Source of the DNA: Bacteroidota bacterium
GTDB taxonomy: Bacteria > Bacteroidota > Bacteroidia > Flavobacteriales > Crocinitomicaceae
Direction: 5' to 3'
Length of the DNA stretch: 30,742 nucleotides
Assembly (NCBI GenBank): GCA_029558435.1
Contig: JAKQEZ010000178.1
Location: 1-30,742, forward strand
Shown here piece after piece: positions 8,295-18,021 of the stretch. Below the pieces are notes generated by a model, which was given only the letters and a program-made list of their open reading frames with translations, had not been told where the DNA came from and made no database searches. The position numbers were made by a program, and so were the translations under genes. Each line of letters opens with the position of its first letter. The first letter of the stretch is position 1.

Positions 8295-10349
8295 ATGAAG
8301 AAAACATTACTTTTAATAGGTGGGTTAGTTTTACTCAACTCAGCTGTTTTTTCTCAAATTTTTACCGATAATTTTGACAGCTATACTGCTGGTGATTTTT
8401 TGGTAAGTTCCAACCCTGTTGATTGGAGTACTTGGTCTGGTGGTGCTGGTGGAAGTACTGAAGATACAAAGATTTCTAGCACACAGGCAGCAAGTGCACC
8501 CAACTCGGTGTATTTTAGCTCTACGGCTGCAAATGGTGGTCCATCCGACATTATTTTGAAATTTGACGAAGTATATACTTCTGGTGTTTTCACACTGGAA
8601 GCCAACTATTTTGTTGAATCTGGTAAAGGAGCTTATTTTAACTTGCAGCAAGACCATACACCTGGAAACATTTGGGCGTTGGATTGTTATATGAACAATG
8701 CTGGAACAATCAAGTTCAAAGGAAACAACAATTCTGTAACGTTGTTAACCGGAACTTATCCAACCAATACTTGGTTTAATTTGAAATTAACTATTGATTT
8801 GACTAGCAATTTATGGGAGGTTTTTATTGATGGTACAAGCATCGGTTCGTTTTCAAATGCCATTTCATCGATTGGAATTTGGGATATCTATCCTGTAAAT
8901 CCAACTGGTGAAGGAGGAAATAATCAAGCAGGATTTTACATTGATGATGTTAGTTATAGTCACACACCTGCTTCACTATTACCTTTAAATGCGGGTGTTT
9001 CTTACGTGGAGCAAGTTGAAGGATTGGTTGGTCAAACAGGAAGTGTAACTGCAAAAGTGCGTAACTTAGGTACAACTGCTATTACCTCTTTTGATTTAGA
9101 ATACACCTATAATGGAAACACTGTAACAGAATCCATCACAAGTGTAAACATAGCAAGTTTGGCATTTCATAATTATACATTTACAGCACCAATCACTTTA
9201 ATTGCTGGTAACAATCCATTAACTGTTAAGGTTAAAAATGTTAATGGTAATGCAAACGACGATGATGCTACTGATGATGCTAAAACAGTGAATTTGAATC
9301 CTGTTGTTCCAACTGCTGGAAAAATTGTTGTAGGTGAAGAAGGAACAGGTACATGGTGTGGATGGTGTCCACGCGGTGCTGTATTTATGGATATGATGGC
9401 AGATAAATACGATGGTTTCTGGGCTGGTATTGCCGTTCACAATGGAGACCCAATGGTAGATGCTGTTTATGATGCTGGTATGGCTACAAAAGTTTCTGGC
9501 TATCCAAGTGCTTTGGTTGACCGTGGAGCTACTATTGACCCATCACAAATGGAAACAGATTTTATTACACGTATTACTCAACCAATTAAAGCTGTTTTAA
9601 CAAATGGAGCAACATTTAATAGCACAACACGCGAATTAAAAGTGAGTGTAAAATATGTGTTTAATGGAACTGTTCCTACATCGTGGAAAGTGGCTTGTGC
9701 ATTAACAGAAGACGATGTAACTGGAAGTGGTAGCGGTTACAACCAAGCAAACTATTATACAGGAGGTGGTAGTGGTGTTATGGGTGGTTTTGAAACTTTA
9801 CCTAACCCTGTACCAGCAGCACAAATGGTATACAACCACGTAGCTCGTAAAATTGAACCTTCATTTGCTGGTGGCTCAGGTTTATTACCTTCTGGTATAA
9901 CAGCTGGAACTGAACATACGGTTTGTTTTACATTCATTTTACCAGCAACATGGGATGAAACTAAAATGCACATTGTTGGGATGTTGATTGAAAACAATGG
10001 TAAAATAAACAATGCAAGCTACTCTTCTGTTTCAGATGCAGTTACAGCAGGTTTATTTCCTTGTGGCTCAACAGCAGGAATTAGTGAAATAACTTCAGAA
10101 GAGGCTGGATTTGTACTTTATCCAAATCCTACAAACGATATGGCATTTATTGATTTGTTTGAATTAAACAACGAAACAATTCATTTGTCAATCACTGATT
10201 TATCAGGAAAAGTAATTTCTGAACGTTCGTATGAATTGAATGGCAACGTTAGTTTACCAATCAATACAACAACTTTTGCAGAAGGAACTTACATTGTAAC
10301 ATTGCAAAGAAATGGTTCTATCCAACAAAAGAAATTGATTGTTAGATAA
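8295..10349 (+). CDS. secreted multidomain protein with thioredoxin-like (Omp28-related) domain and T9SS sorting domain
   Basis: The 684-residue protein is predicted to be exported and attached or released at the cell surface by the type IX system. From the ATG at 8295 a signal peptide runs to SAVFSQ (about residue 21). Residues ~22-223 look like a jelly-roll/concanavalin-A-like domain (NFDSYTAG start, YIDDVSY end). Residues ~233-335 look like a CARDB/Ig-like domain. Residues ~340-595 resemble Omp28-related proteins, with EEGTGTWCGWCPRG carrying a CxxC pair (C355 and C358) and a cis-Pro-like SGYPSALVDR. Residues ~605-684 are a typical C-terminal sorting domain: FVLYPNPT, then TDLSGKVI, then EGTYIVTLQ, ending KKLIVR. 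The substrate is unknown. The N-terminal extension from 8244 lacks a signal-peptide fit and was rejected. Confidence 0.88.
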   Translation: MKKTLLLIGGLVLLNSAVFSQIFTDNFDSYTAGDFLVSSNPVDWSTWSGGAGGSTEDTKISSTQAASAPNSVYFSSTAANGGPSDIILKFDEVYTSGVFTLEANYFVESGKGAYFNLQQDHTPGNIWALDCYMNNAGTIKFKGNNNSVTLLTGTYPTNTWFNLKLTIDLTSNLWEVFIDGTSIGSFSNAISSIGIWDIYPVNPTGEGGNNQAGFYIDDVSYSHTPASLLPLNAGVSYVEQVEGLVGQTGSVTAKVRNLGTTAITSFDLEYTYNGNTVTESITSVNIASLAFHNYTFTAPITLIAGNNPLTVKVKNVNGNANDDDATDDAKTVNLNPVVPTAGKIVVGEEGTGTWCGWCPRGAVFMDMMADKYDGFWAGIAVHNGDPMVDAVYDAGMATKVSGYPSALVDRGATIDPSQMETDFITRITQPIKAVLTNGATFNSTTRELKVSVKYVFNGTVPTSWKVACALTEDDVTGSGSGYNQANYYTGGGSGVMGGFETLPNPVPAAQMVYNHVARKIEPSFAGGSGLLPSGITAGTEHTVCFTFILPATWDETKMHIVGMLIENNGKINNASYSSVSDAVTAGLFPCGSTAGISEITSEEAGFVLYPNPTNDMAFIDLFELNNETIHLSITDLSGKVISERSYELNGNVSLPINTTTFAEGTYIVTLQRNGSIQQKKLIVR

Positions 10350-10370
10350 CTCAATTGATTTTAAAATTGA

Positions 10371-10402
10371 AAAGCCGATGAAGTTGATTCATCGGCTTTT
10401 TT
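10371..10402 (+). terminator. intrinsic terminator of the secreted protein gene
   Basis: A perfect 12-bp stem (AAAGCCGATGAA at 10371-10382 with its complement at 10388-10399) has a 5-base loop and is followed by T residues. It lies 21 bases past the stop. Confidence 0.88.
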
Positions 10403-10417
10403 ATTGGTAATTCACAT

Positions 10418-10453
10418 AAAAAAATAGTTGCCCTTTATTGAGCAACTATTTTT
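10418..10453 (-). terminator. intrinsic terminator of the RND efflux operon
   Basis: AAAAATAGTTGC (10420-10431) pairs with GCAACTATTTTT (10442-10453) around a 10-base loop. On the minus strand it lies 20 bases past the pump gene stop and ends in T residues. Together with the preceding terminator it insulates two converging units. Confidence 0.8.
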
Positions 10454-10472
10454 CTTTGTAGTATATGTAGGA

Positions 10473-13400
10473 TTAGTATTCTAACACATCTTTATGGTCA
10501 TAAGGTTCTGTTGTTAGTTTTTCAAAATCCAATGGTGGTTTGTTTAAACCAAATTTGTTTAAAATACTATCGAATGTTTGATAAACTACAGGAACTACAA
10601 TCAATGTTAGGAACAACGAAGAAATCAATCCTCCGATAATTACCCAAGCCAAACCGTTTTTCCATTCAGAACCTGCACCCGATGCAATTGCAATTGGCAA
10701 CATACCAATCACCATGGCAATGGTAGTCATCAAGATTGGACGCAAACGTGCATGGTTGGCCAAAATCAACGCTTCGTGGGTAGATTTTCCTTCAGATTTT
10801 AGATGGTTGGTGAAATCGACTAAGATAATCGCATTTTTTGCCACCAAACCAATCAACATAATCATACCAAGAATGGTAAAGATACTCAACAAGTTGTTGG
10901 TTAATGCCAATGCTAAAAACGCTCCGATAATTGCCAAAGGAATTGAGAACATTACCACAAGTGGGTGCACAAAACTGTCGTACAACATTACCATGATAAA
11001 ATAAACCAACAATACGGAAACAGTTAAAGCGATTCCTAATGATCCAAAACCATCTTGTTGACGTTCCATATCACCACCCCATTTGTAATCAATCCCCAAT
11101 GGTTTGTCCATTTTTGCCATTTTTGCTTCTAATTCTGCAGCAATAGTACTAACGGGCTTACCAACGGCTTGTGATTGTACTTTAACCGACGCAGTTTTGT
11201 CGCGTCTTTCCAATTTATTAGGTCCAGATTTCAATTCAACATTTGCAAATTGCGATAAATGAACGATTTGCCCCATGTTGTTTACAAACGATACATTTTT
11301 AACATCTTCAATGTTTTTACGGTTAAACGCATCTAAACGTATGTTGATATCGTATTCATACTCACCACGTCTAAATTTACCATCTGTATTTCCGTTGAAT
11401 GAAGTTTGTAACGTTCCCCCAACAACTTGCATGCTCAAACCTAAAGCTGCCATTTTATCACGGTCAATTTCAATTGCAATTTCTGGAGTTCCAGCTTCGG
11501 ATGAAACTTTTGCTTCGGCAACACCTGGAATGTTTCTCAAGGTGTCCAATACTTTATCTGCAAAAGCGTAAACCTCATTGATATCTGAACCAATAATAGC
11601 CATTTCAAGTGGAGCACTTTCAGCCATACCCATGATACTAATAGGCGCTGTTGTTACTTTTGCTCCCACCAAAATTTTAGACAACTCTTTTTTGTATTTA
11701 GCAGCCAAAATGTTGGTCGCATCTTCACGCTCATTTTTGTTAACCAATTTCATAGCAATCTCACCTTTGTAGAGCGTTTTGCTAATTCCCGACATACCGT
11801 CGGATGATTGACCAACTGTTGTAATCAACGTTTTAACCTCTGGTTTTTTCGACAAATGCTCTTCGGCTTTCATCAACATTTGGTTGGTTTGTTCCAACGA
11901 TGCATCTTTTGGCAACTCTACTTGCACCAATAGCTCTCCTCTATCTCCTTGTGCAAAGAATTCAGCACCGATAAATCCACCAATTACCAATCCAAACGAT
12001 GAAATTAACAAGGTAACAACAATCACTAATGTGGAAACTTTATGACGCAATGCCCATTCCAAAATTCGAGAAATCCAGTTGGTGAATTTTTTCAACCATC
12101 CTTCAAATGCTAAAATAATTTTACCACCTAAGTTTTTACCCGAAAAATGCTCCAAAGTTCCATAACGAGATGTTAACCATGGTACGATTGTAAACGATGT
12201 AAATAAACTGAGTAATACGGCAATTACAATGGTTAAACAGAATTCACGTAAAATATTAGCTACCATCCCCGTACTTAAACCAATTGGTAAGAATACCACC
12301 ACAATTACTAAGGTAATGGAGATAACGGTAAATCCAATTTCACGCGTTCCATCTACAGAAGCTCTCACCCTATTTTTACCCATTTCCATGTGGCGATAAA
12401 TATTTTCAATAACCACAATGGCGTCATCCACCAAGATTCCAACAACCAATGAAAGTGCTAATAATGACATTAAGTTAAGTGAGAATCCTAAGAAAAACAT
12501 TCCAATAAAGGTTGCAATCAATGAAATTGGAATGGCAATCATAACGATTAACGCATTTCTTAAACTGTGTAAGAACAACAACATGATAGCTGCCACCAAA
12601 ATAATAGCCATAATCAAGTCGTGAACAACTGCATCTGCAGATTCTAATGTGTACAAAGATGTATCGTTTGCAATTTGCATTTTAACGCCATACCCTTTGT
12701 ATTCTTCTTCAATTTGCTTTAAAACTTTTTGTGTCTTTTCACTCACAGAAACAGCATTGGCATCCGATTGTTTTAATACTTGAAGTGCAATAGATTCTTT
12801 TCTATTTAAACGAGCAATCTTTTCAGCATCTTGTTGTGTTTCTTGTACATCGGCAATGTCTTTCAAACGTACTTGTCCGTTGCTTTGGTTGGATTGCACA
12901 ATTACCAAGTTACCCAACTCTTCAATGGTTTTATATTTACCTTCCAAACGAATCAACATGCTTTGTTCTTGCGATTTCACACTACCCGTAGGGAAATCCA
13001 TGTTAGAAGACAAAATAGCTTGCTGAACTTGCAAAATTGATAAGTTATACGTTTCCAATTTTTTAGCATCCAAATTCACTTGGAATTCACGTTCACGTCC
13101 TCCAATAGAAATAACACGCGCAACCCCTTCAATTCGTGCCAATAAAGGCTGAATACGTTTGTCAATCAAATCGTTAAATTCTACATCAGACATTTTATCA
13201 GAAGTTGCCGCAATCGAAACAATTGGCAAGTCGTCGAATGAGAATTTTTTAATTGACGGTGTTTTAATGGATTCTGGTAAATCTGACATAATAGCGTCAA
13301 TGTTGCGCTGTGCATCGGTCATCGAGAAATTTACATCGGCATTATCTTGTAATTGAATAACAATCAATGATAAACTTTCAAACGATGTAGCTTCAATCTT

Positions 13401-13634
13401 TTTTACCTTTTCCATGGAAGCAACTGCCTCCTCAATTTTTTTGGTAACTGTATTTTCTACTTCAGAGGGAGATGCTCCGGGATAAACCGTTGCAACAGAG
13501 ATTACACTTGGTGTAAACTTAGGTAATAATTCATAATTCAACAATGAATAGGATATCAATCCAAAGAGTGTTAATGCTGTAAACACAACAATAACAAGCG
13601 ATGGACGCTTAATGGAGATGTCTGTAATTTTCAT
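10473..13634 (-). CDS. RND efflux pump, inner-membrane transporter (AcrB/MexB-like)
   Basis: This proton-driven exporter forms the inner-membrane part of a tripartite efflux system. The 1053 residues are the full family length with twelve predicted membrane helices and two large periplasmic loops. The N-terminus, SIKRPSLVIVVFTALTLFG, is typical. Proton-relay residues are in place: D403 and D404 in VGILVDDAIVVIEN (TM4) and K933 in LIGLVAKNAIILVDF (TM10). The TM4 sequence suggests the HAE1 (hydrophobic/amphiphilic compound) branch rather than the heavy-metal branch. It is the last gene of the operon, 20 bases after the adaptor gene. The substrate range cannot be read from sequence and no regulator gene is adjacent. 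Confidence 0.95.
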   Translation of the reverse strand: MKITDISIKRPSLVIVVFTALTLFGLISYSLLNYELLPKFTPSVISVATVYPGASPSEVENTVTKKIEEAVASMEKVKKIEATSFESLSLIVIQLQDNADVNFSMTDAQRNIDAIMSDLPESIKTPSIKKFSFDDLPIVSIAATSDKMSDVEFNDLIDKRIQPLLARIEGVARVISIGGREREFQVNLDAKKLETYNLSILQVQQAILSSNMDFPTGSVKSQEQSMLIRLEGKYKTIEELGNLVIVQSNQSNGQVRLKDIADVQETQQDAEKIARLNRKESIALQVLKQSDANAVSVSEKTQKVLKQIEEEYKGYGVKMQIANDTSLYTLESADAVVHDLIMAIILVAAIMLLFLHSLRNALIVMIAIPISLIATFIGMFFLGFSLNLMSLLALSLVVGILVDDAIVVIENIYRHMEMGKNRVRASVDGTREIGFTVISITLVIVVVFLPIGLSTGMVANILREFCLTIVIAVLLSLFTSFTIVPWLTSRYGTLEHFSGKNLGGKIILAFEGWLKKFTNWISRILEWALRHKVSTLVIVVTLLISSFGLVIGGFIGAEFFAQGDRGELLVQVELPKDASLEQTNQMLMKAEEHLSKKPEVKTLITTVGQSSDGMSGISKTLYKGEIAMKLVNKNEREDATNILAAKYKKELSKILVGAKVTTAPISIMGMAESAPLEMAIIGSDINEVYAFADKVLDTLRNIPGVAEAKVSSEAGTPEIAIEIDRDKMAALGLSMQVVGGTLQTSFNGNTDGKFRRGEYEYDINIRLDAFNRKNIEDVKNVSFVNNMGQIVHLSQFANVELKSGPNKLERRDKTASVKVQSQAVGKPVSTIAAELEAKMAKMDKPLGIDYKWGGDMERQQDGFGSLGIALTVSVLLVYFIMVMLYDSFVHPLVVMFSIPLAIIGAFLALALTNNLLSIFTILGMIMLIGLVAKNAIILVDFTNHLKSEGKSTHEALILANHARLRPILMTTIAMVIGMLPIAIASGAGSEWKNGLAWVIIGGLISSLFLTLIVVPVVYQTFDSILNKFGLNKPPLDFEKLTTEPYDHKDVLEY

Positions 13635-13654
13635 TTTCTAATCTTTTTTAAAAA

Positions 13655-14719
13655 TTATTTAATGATTTCAATTTCAGAACCATCAATTAAGTTGATTTGA
13701 CCAGTAGTAATAACGATATCACCTTCGTTTAATCCAGCAAGAATTTCCACTTGATCACCAAACACTGTTCCTGGCTCTACTTTTTTAGCTGTAGCAATGC
13801 CACTTTTTTCAACAACATAAATTTGTCCGCTGTTTACACCCCCTACAAAACATGAACGTGGAATGGCAATAATTGGTTGTTGTTCTCCAAATTCAAATGT
13901 TGCTGAAGCATACATTCCAGCCTTCAGCTTTCCTTTTTCACCAGAATTATCCAACTGAATTTCGATAGGATAATTTAAACTATTATCTGCTTTTGGTGCA
14001 ATAAATGAAATTTTTCCTGTAAAATTCTCATCTTGAAAAACAGGGATTTTAATGTTTACTTTGTAACCTACTCCTAATTGAATAACTTGACGCTCGTTGG
14101 CTGCAACTTTTAATTTCAAACTAGAAATATCAACTATATTGAACAATTGAGAACCTGCACCTACAAACGAACCTACTTCAATCATACGGGTATTGATAAT
14201 TCCAGAAATAGGTGCTTTAATAACAGCATCCGATACTCTTTTACGCGCTTGATTCAATTGAATTTCAGCGTTTTTAACCGCTAAATTGATTTCATCAACT
14301 TGTGATTGTGTAACACCACCCGATTTTAATGCCGCTGTTAAACGTGCTTGGTCACTTTTTAATTTCGCCAAAGCATCGCTTGCACGTTGTTCATCCAAAC
14401 CAGAATAAACACTTTCAACACGAGCTAATACCTGACCTTTTGTTACTCTATCACCTTCTTTAGCTGACAATGAAATAATTTTTCCATTCACTTCAGAAAC
14501 AACCACTAAATCTTGGTTAGCTGCTAATTTACCATTTACAGAAAAGTCAATATTTATAGCTTCTTTTTTAACTGTAAATACTTTCACGGGAATTTTTCCA
14601 TTTCCAGTACTAACTACATCAACTTTTGATTGATTTTCTTTTTTATTGCTTGCTAATTTCATTGCAATTCCAACACCTAAAACTGCAATTACTAATATGT
14701 ATATGATGGCTTTTTTCAT
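13655..14719 (-). CDS. RND efflux periplasmic adaptor subunit (HlyD/AcrA-like)
   Basis: This membrane fusion protein links the inner-membrane pump to the outer-membrane channel. The 354 residues start with a membrane helix (about 4-20). A lipoyl/biotinyl half-motif follows at ~70-105 (GKIISLSAKEGDRVTKGQVLARV), then an alpha-hairpin (~108-165), the second lipoyl half (VIKAPISGIINTRMIEVGSFV, ~168-190), a beta-barrel domain and a membrane-proximal domain. There is no lipobox Cys, so it is anchored by its N-terminal helix. It lies between the outer-membrane factor gene (13-base gap) and the pump gene (20-base gap). Confidence 0.94.
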   Translation of the reverse strand: MKKAIIYILVIAVLGVGIAMKLASNKKENQSKVDVVSTGNGKIPVKVFTVKKEAINIDFSVNGKLAANQDLVVVSEVNGKIISLSAKEGDRVTKGQVLARVESVYSGLDEQRASDALAKLKSDQARLTAALKSGGVTQSQVDEINLAVKNAEIQLNQARKRVSDAVIKAPISGIINTRMIEVGSFVGAGSQLFNIVDISSLKLKVAANERQVIQLGVGYKVNIKIPVFQDENFTGKISFIAPKADNSLNYPIEIQLDNSGEKGKLKAGMYASATFEFGEQQPIIAIPRSCFVGGVNSGQIYVVEKSGIATAKKVEPGTVFGDQVEILAGLNEGDIVITTGQINLIDGSEIEIIK

Positions 14720-14732
14720 TTTTGAAAACTTT

Positions 14733-16085
14733 TTATTTATTTAATAACGAACTGATTTCTCCTTTTGATTTAATTAACTCCAACTCTGCAACTTTGTATT
14801 GCAATAATGCTTCTGTATAGCTATTTTCTGCTGATCTTAATTCTGTTTCAGCATTAATTAAATCGGTCAAACTAGCCAAACCTAATTGGTAATTGCTTTG
14901 CGTCACATCAAAAACTTCTTTGGCCATTCTTTTGTTGGCTTCTTGTACTTCAATGGTGCGAATGCTATTATCAATCTGGATTTTCGCATTTTCATACGCC
15001 ATTGTCAATGCGTTTGTTGTTTTTGTCATTTCTTCACGCAATTGTTTCAATTGAATCTCAGAAGACTTAACTCTTGAGTGTCTTGCCAATCCATCAAACA
15101 GAGGAACTGTAAGGTTTAAAGAAATAGAAGACATATCATAACTCAATGCTTTTTTGGAATACATGTTAAATTTGTTGCTTTGTGAATTATAGGTGTAATG
15201 TCCTGATAAATACAAGCTTGGGATGTAACCTGCTTTATGCACTTTCGTTTGCAATGACAACAATTCTGCTTGTTTATTCATCACCTTCATTGAAAGTAAA
15301 TTTTCTGTATTCAATGGTTGATCTTTTGAAATGGCTCCTCCAAAATTCTCCATTTCAGATAATGCCGTTTCAGGAACCGTAATTTGTTCACTAATTGGCA
15401 TCCCCATGTAATATTTCAACAAATTTGCCATTTGTGTAACCGCATTTTCCAACTCGATTTTTTGAGCAATCAAATTAGTTTTATTGACTTTCACACGGTC
15501 CAAATCAATTTTTTTTACCAATCCATTTTCCAATTGTGACGTCAAAATCTCTTCCAATTGCGTAACGCGCTCAATGTTAGCATCTAAAACTCCCATTTTT
15601 GCTCTTGTTACAACCAATTGATAGTAATTTGTAGCCACTTGTTGCAACACATTTTCTTCACTCAATTGTGCTGATAGCTCATAAAAACTAGCGCTACCTT
15701 TTGCCGCTTTTAAGCCTGCAAACACTTGTTGGTTATAAATTTGTTGACTAAGCGTAACTTGTGTCATTGCCGACCAATTTTGTCCTGCACGAATTGCGAT
15801 AAATTCATCTGGACTCCCTCCCATCATCGCTTTTGGCAATACAAATTGTTGCACAATTGGGTTACCTGTGATTGAAGAATTCAGATTAATTTGTGGCATA
15901 GCAGAAGCCATTGATTCGGAAACTTTCGCTTTTCCATTCTCGACATCCAATCGAGCTTGTTTCATTACCTCGCTGTTTTCCAATGCATAATTGAGTGCAT
16001 CTTGCAACGTAATAGTGCGCTGAGCAAACAAAGGTGAAACTGAAAACAGAGCAATGAATAATGTACTGTAAATTGTGTGTTTCAT
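14733..16085 (-). CDS. TolC-family outer membrane efflux protein
   Basis: This is the outer-membrane exit duct of the RND system. From the ATG at 16085 it has 450 residues, with a signal peptide ending at LFAQ (about residue 22). Two outer-membrane-efflux repeats follow: ITLQDALNYALENS... and a second repeat carrying MTKTTNALTMAYENAKIQIDNS and YQLGLASLTDLINAETEL, the usual coiled-coil helices. An in-frame ATG at 16109 would add MHHFLLGK ahead of the signal peptide and was rejected. It is the first gene of the operon; the gene order (duct, adaptor, pump) is common in Bacteroidota. Confidence 0.94.
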   Translation of the reverse strand: MKHTIYSTLFIALFSVSPLFAQRTITLQDALNYALENSEVMKQARLDVENGKAKVSESMASAMPQINLNSSITGNPIVQQFVLPKAMMGGSPDEFIAIRAGQNWSAMTQVTLSQQIYNQQVFAGLKAAKGSASFYELSAQLSEENVLQQVATNYYQLVVTRAKMGVLDANIERVTQLEEILTSQLENGLVKKIDLDRVKVNKTNLIAQKIELENAVTQMANLLKYYMGMPISEQITVPETALSEMENFGGAISKDQPLNTENLLSMKVMNKQAELLSLQTKVHKAGYIPSLYLSGHYTYNSQSNKFNMYSKKALSYDMSSISLNLTVPLFDGLARHSRVKSSEIQLKQLREEMTKTTNALTMAYENAKIQIDNSIRTIEVQEANKRMAKEVFDVTQSNYQLGLASLTDLINAETELRSAENSYTEALLQYKVAELELIKSKGEISSLLNK

Positions 16086-16263
16086 TTTTCCTAATAAAAA
16101 GTGGTGCAAATTTGATGATAATTAATCAATTAATAAGATAGTTTTTAGTTGAAACGGACAAAAAAAATGTTAAACCTATTATTACTATGTTCAATCGATA
16201 AAAAAAATGGAGTTCATCAACGAATGTCGTGTTTGTTTTATATTTTTACATAAAAAATAAATT

Positions 16264-17085
16264 ATGTTGTTTATACATTGGGATGTAACTCCTGAAATTT
16301 TTTCTGGTCTAAAAACACCAAATTATTATGGACTTTTATTTGTAACCGGTTTAATACTTGGTTATTACACCATTCGTAAAATGTTCCGAAAAGAAGGTAT
16401 AGCTGATGAAAAACTGGATAAATTAGTACTTTACGTAGTAATTGCGACCATTGTTGGTGCTCGTTTAGGCCACGTATTCTTTTATGATTGGTCGTATTAC
16501 AGCCAACATCCTGGCGATATTATTAAAGTTTGGGAAGGCGGTTTGGCAAGTCACGGTGGTGCAATTGCACTGGTCATCGCTCTTATTTTATACAACAAAT
16601 TAGTTTTGAAAAAAGATTACATGTGGATCTTTGACCGTATTTCTGCTCCTATTGCCATTGCAGGAACATTTATTCGTTTAGGAAATTTAATGAACAGTGA
16701 AATTGTGGGTCGACCATCAGATGTGCCTTGGGCTTTTGAGTTTGTACATTACATCAATGAAACAACGGGGCAGTTTGACCCTACTCCACGTCATCCAGCA
16801 CAATTGTATGAAGCCATCATGTATCTTTCAATTTTTGGTATTTTAATGTTTTTATTTTGGAAAAAAGAAGCTTGGAAACAGCCAGGTTTAACTTTTGGCG
16901 TATTTCTAATTCTTTTGTTTGGTGGAAGATTTTTGGTTGAATTCTTCAAAGAAGGACAAACCGCTTATGACAATACGTTAACAATTAATACGGGCCAACA
17001 ATTATCTATTCCATTTGTTATTGCTGGTATTATCATTTTAATTTGGTCGTATAAAAACAAGTCCAAAAACGCTCCAACTGCTTAA
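16264..17085 (+). CDS. lgt: prolipoprotein diacylglyceryl transferase
   Basis: Lgt transfers a diacylglyceryl group from phosphatidylglycerol to the lipobox Cys of prolipoproteins, the first step of lipoprotein maturation in the inner membrane. The 273 residues have about seven membrane helices. The key sites are present: H97 in GGLASHGGAIA, the Lgt signature FIRLGNLMNSEIVGRP (R138, N141, E146), and the Arg of FGGRFLVEFFKE near residue 225. The first Gly of the signature GRxGN is Ile here. It is the first gene of a plus-strand pair, with DUF58 12 bases downstream. Several lipoproteins in this window would be its substrates. Confidence 0.96.
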   Translation: MLFIHWDVTPEIFSGLKTPNYYGLLFVTGLILGYYTIRKMFRKEGIADEKLDKLVLYVVIATIVGARLGHVFFYDWSYYSQHPGDIIKVWEGGLASHGGAIALVIALILYNKLVLKKDYMWIFDRISAPIAIAGTFIRLGNLMNSEIVGRPSDVPWAFEFVHYINETTGQFDPTPRHPAQLYEAIMYLSIFGILMFLFWKKEAWKQPGLTFGVFLILLFGGRFLVEFFKEGQTAYDNTLTINTGQQLSIPFVIAGIIILIWSYKNKSKNAPTA

Positions 17086-17097
17086 ATTGTAGATAAA

Positions 17098-18021
17098 ATG
17101 GCAAATAAAACCATCGATCGGATAAAACTTGCAAATTTTGGCAACTTAGAATTGTTGGCAAAACAAGTGGTAGAAGGTTTTATTACAGGACTTCACAAAA
17201 GCCCGTTTCATGGTTTTTCTGTTGAGTTTGCCGAACATTTATTATACAACAAAGGAGAGTCAACCCGTCATATTGATTGGAAGTTATATGGCAGAACAGA
17301 AAAATTATTTACCAAAAAATACGAAGAAGAAACCAATTTGCGCTGTCAAATTGTAATTGACTGTTCGGGTTCCATGTTTTACCCTAAAGATGTAGATTTT
17401 ACAAAATATGAATATGCCACCTATGCGGCAGCTTCGTTGATTGAATTATTAAAGAAACAACGTGATGCCGTGGGAATTAGCTTGTTTTCTGACAAGTTAG
17501 AAGTACATACTCCAGCAAAATCAAGTGTTGCCCACCACCGTTATTTATATAGCGAACTTGAAAAATATTTGGTAGAATATTCAGAAAAACATCAAAAACA
17601 AAACGACACCGTTACAGCTATACATTCTGTGGCTGAATTGTGCCATAAACGTAGTTTGATTATTTTGTTTACCGATTTTTTAGATAATCCATCCAAAACG
17701 GATGAACTTTTTCATGCTTTGCAACACCTTAAACACAACAAACACGAAGTAATTGTTTTTCATGTAGTTGACAAAAAAACAGAAATAGAATTTAACTTTG
17801 AAAATCGCCCGTATACTTTAGTAGATATGGAAACTGGCGAAAAAATGAAGGTGCAACCTGCAGAATTAAAAGCTAACTATCAAGAAGCAATTAATCGCCA
17901 TTTCAACGAGTTAAAAATGCGTATGATGAACCATAAGATTGATTTTGTGCAAGTAGATATCAACAAAGGTTATGACGCTGTTTTATTGCAATATTTGCTC
18001 AAACGTCAAAAAATGAATTAA
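17098..18021 (+). CDS. DUF58 domain-containing protein
   Basis: DUF58 proteins have a von Willebrand A-like fold and usually occur with MoxR-type AAA+ ATPases; their exact role is unsettled. The 307 residues show the DUF58 hallmark FAEHLLYNKGESTRHIDWKLYGR (about 44-66) and a metal-site motif DCSGSM (88-93), followed by IILFTDFLDN. No membrane helix is seen, so it is probably cytoplasmic. It follows lgt by 12 bases, so co-transcription is likely. No MoxR gene lies in the window. It ends tail-to-tail with the next gene, overlapping by 4 bases, without an obvious terminator. Confidence 0.9.
   Translation: MANKTIDRIKLANFGNLELLAKQVVEGFITGLHKSPFHGFSVEFAEHLLYNKGESTRHIDWKLYGRTEKLFTKKYEEETNLRCQIVIDCSGSMFYPKDVDFTKYEYATYAAASLIELLKKQRDAVGISLFSDKLEVHTPAKSSVAHHRYLYSELEKYLVEYSEKHQKQNDTVTAIHSVAELCHKRSLIILFTDFLDNPSKTDELFHALQHLKHNKHEVIVFHVVDKKTEIEFNFENRPYTLVDMETGEKMKVQPAELKANYQEAINRHFNELKMRMMNHKIDFVQVDINKGYDAVLLQYLLKRQKMN

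Noticed and set aside
10473..13634. Heavy-metal (CusA-type) RND pump
   Set aside because: The TM4 motif has the paired Asp of the drug-type branch and the adaptor and neighbours carry no metal-binding features; substrate is still unknown.
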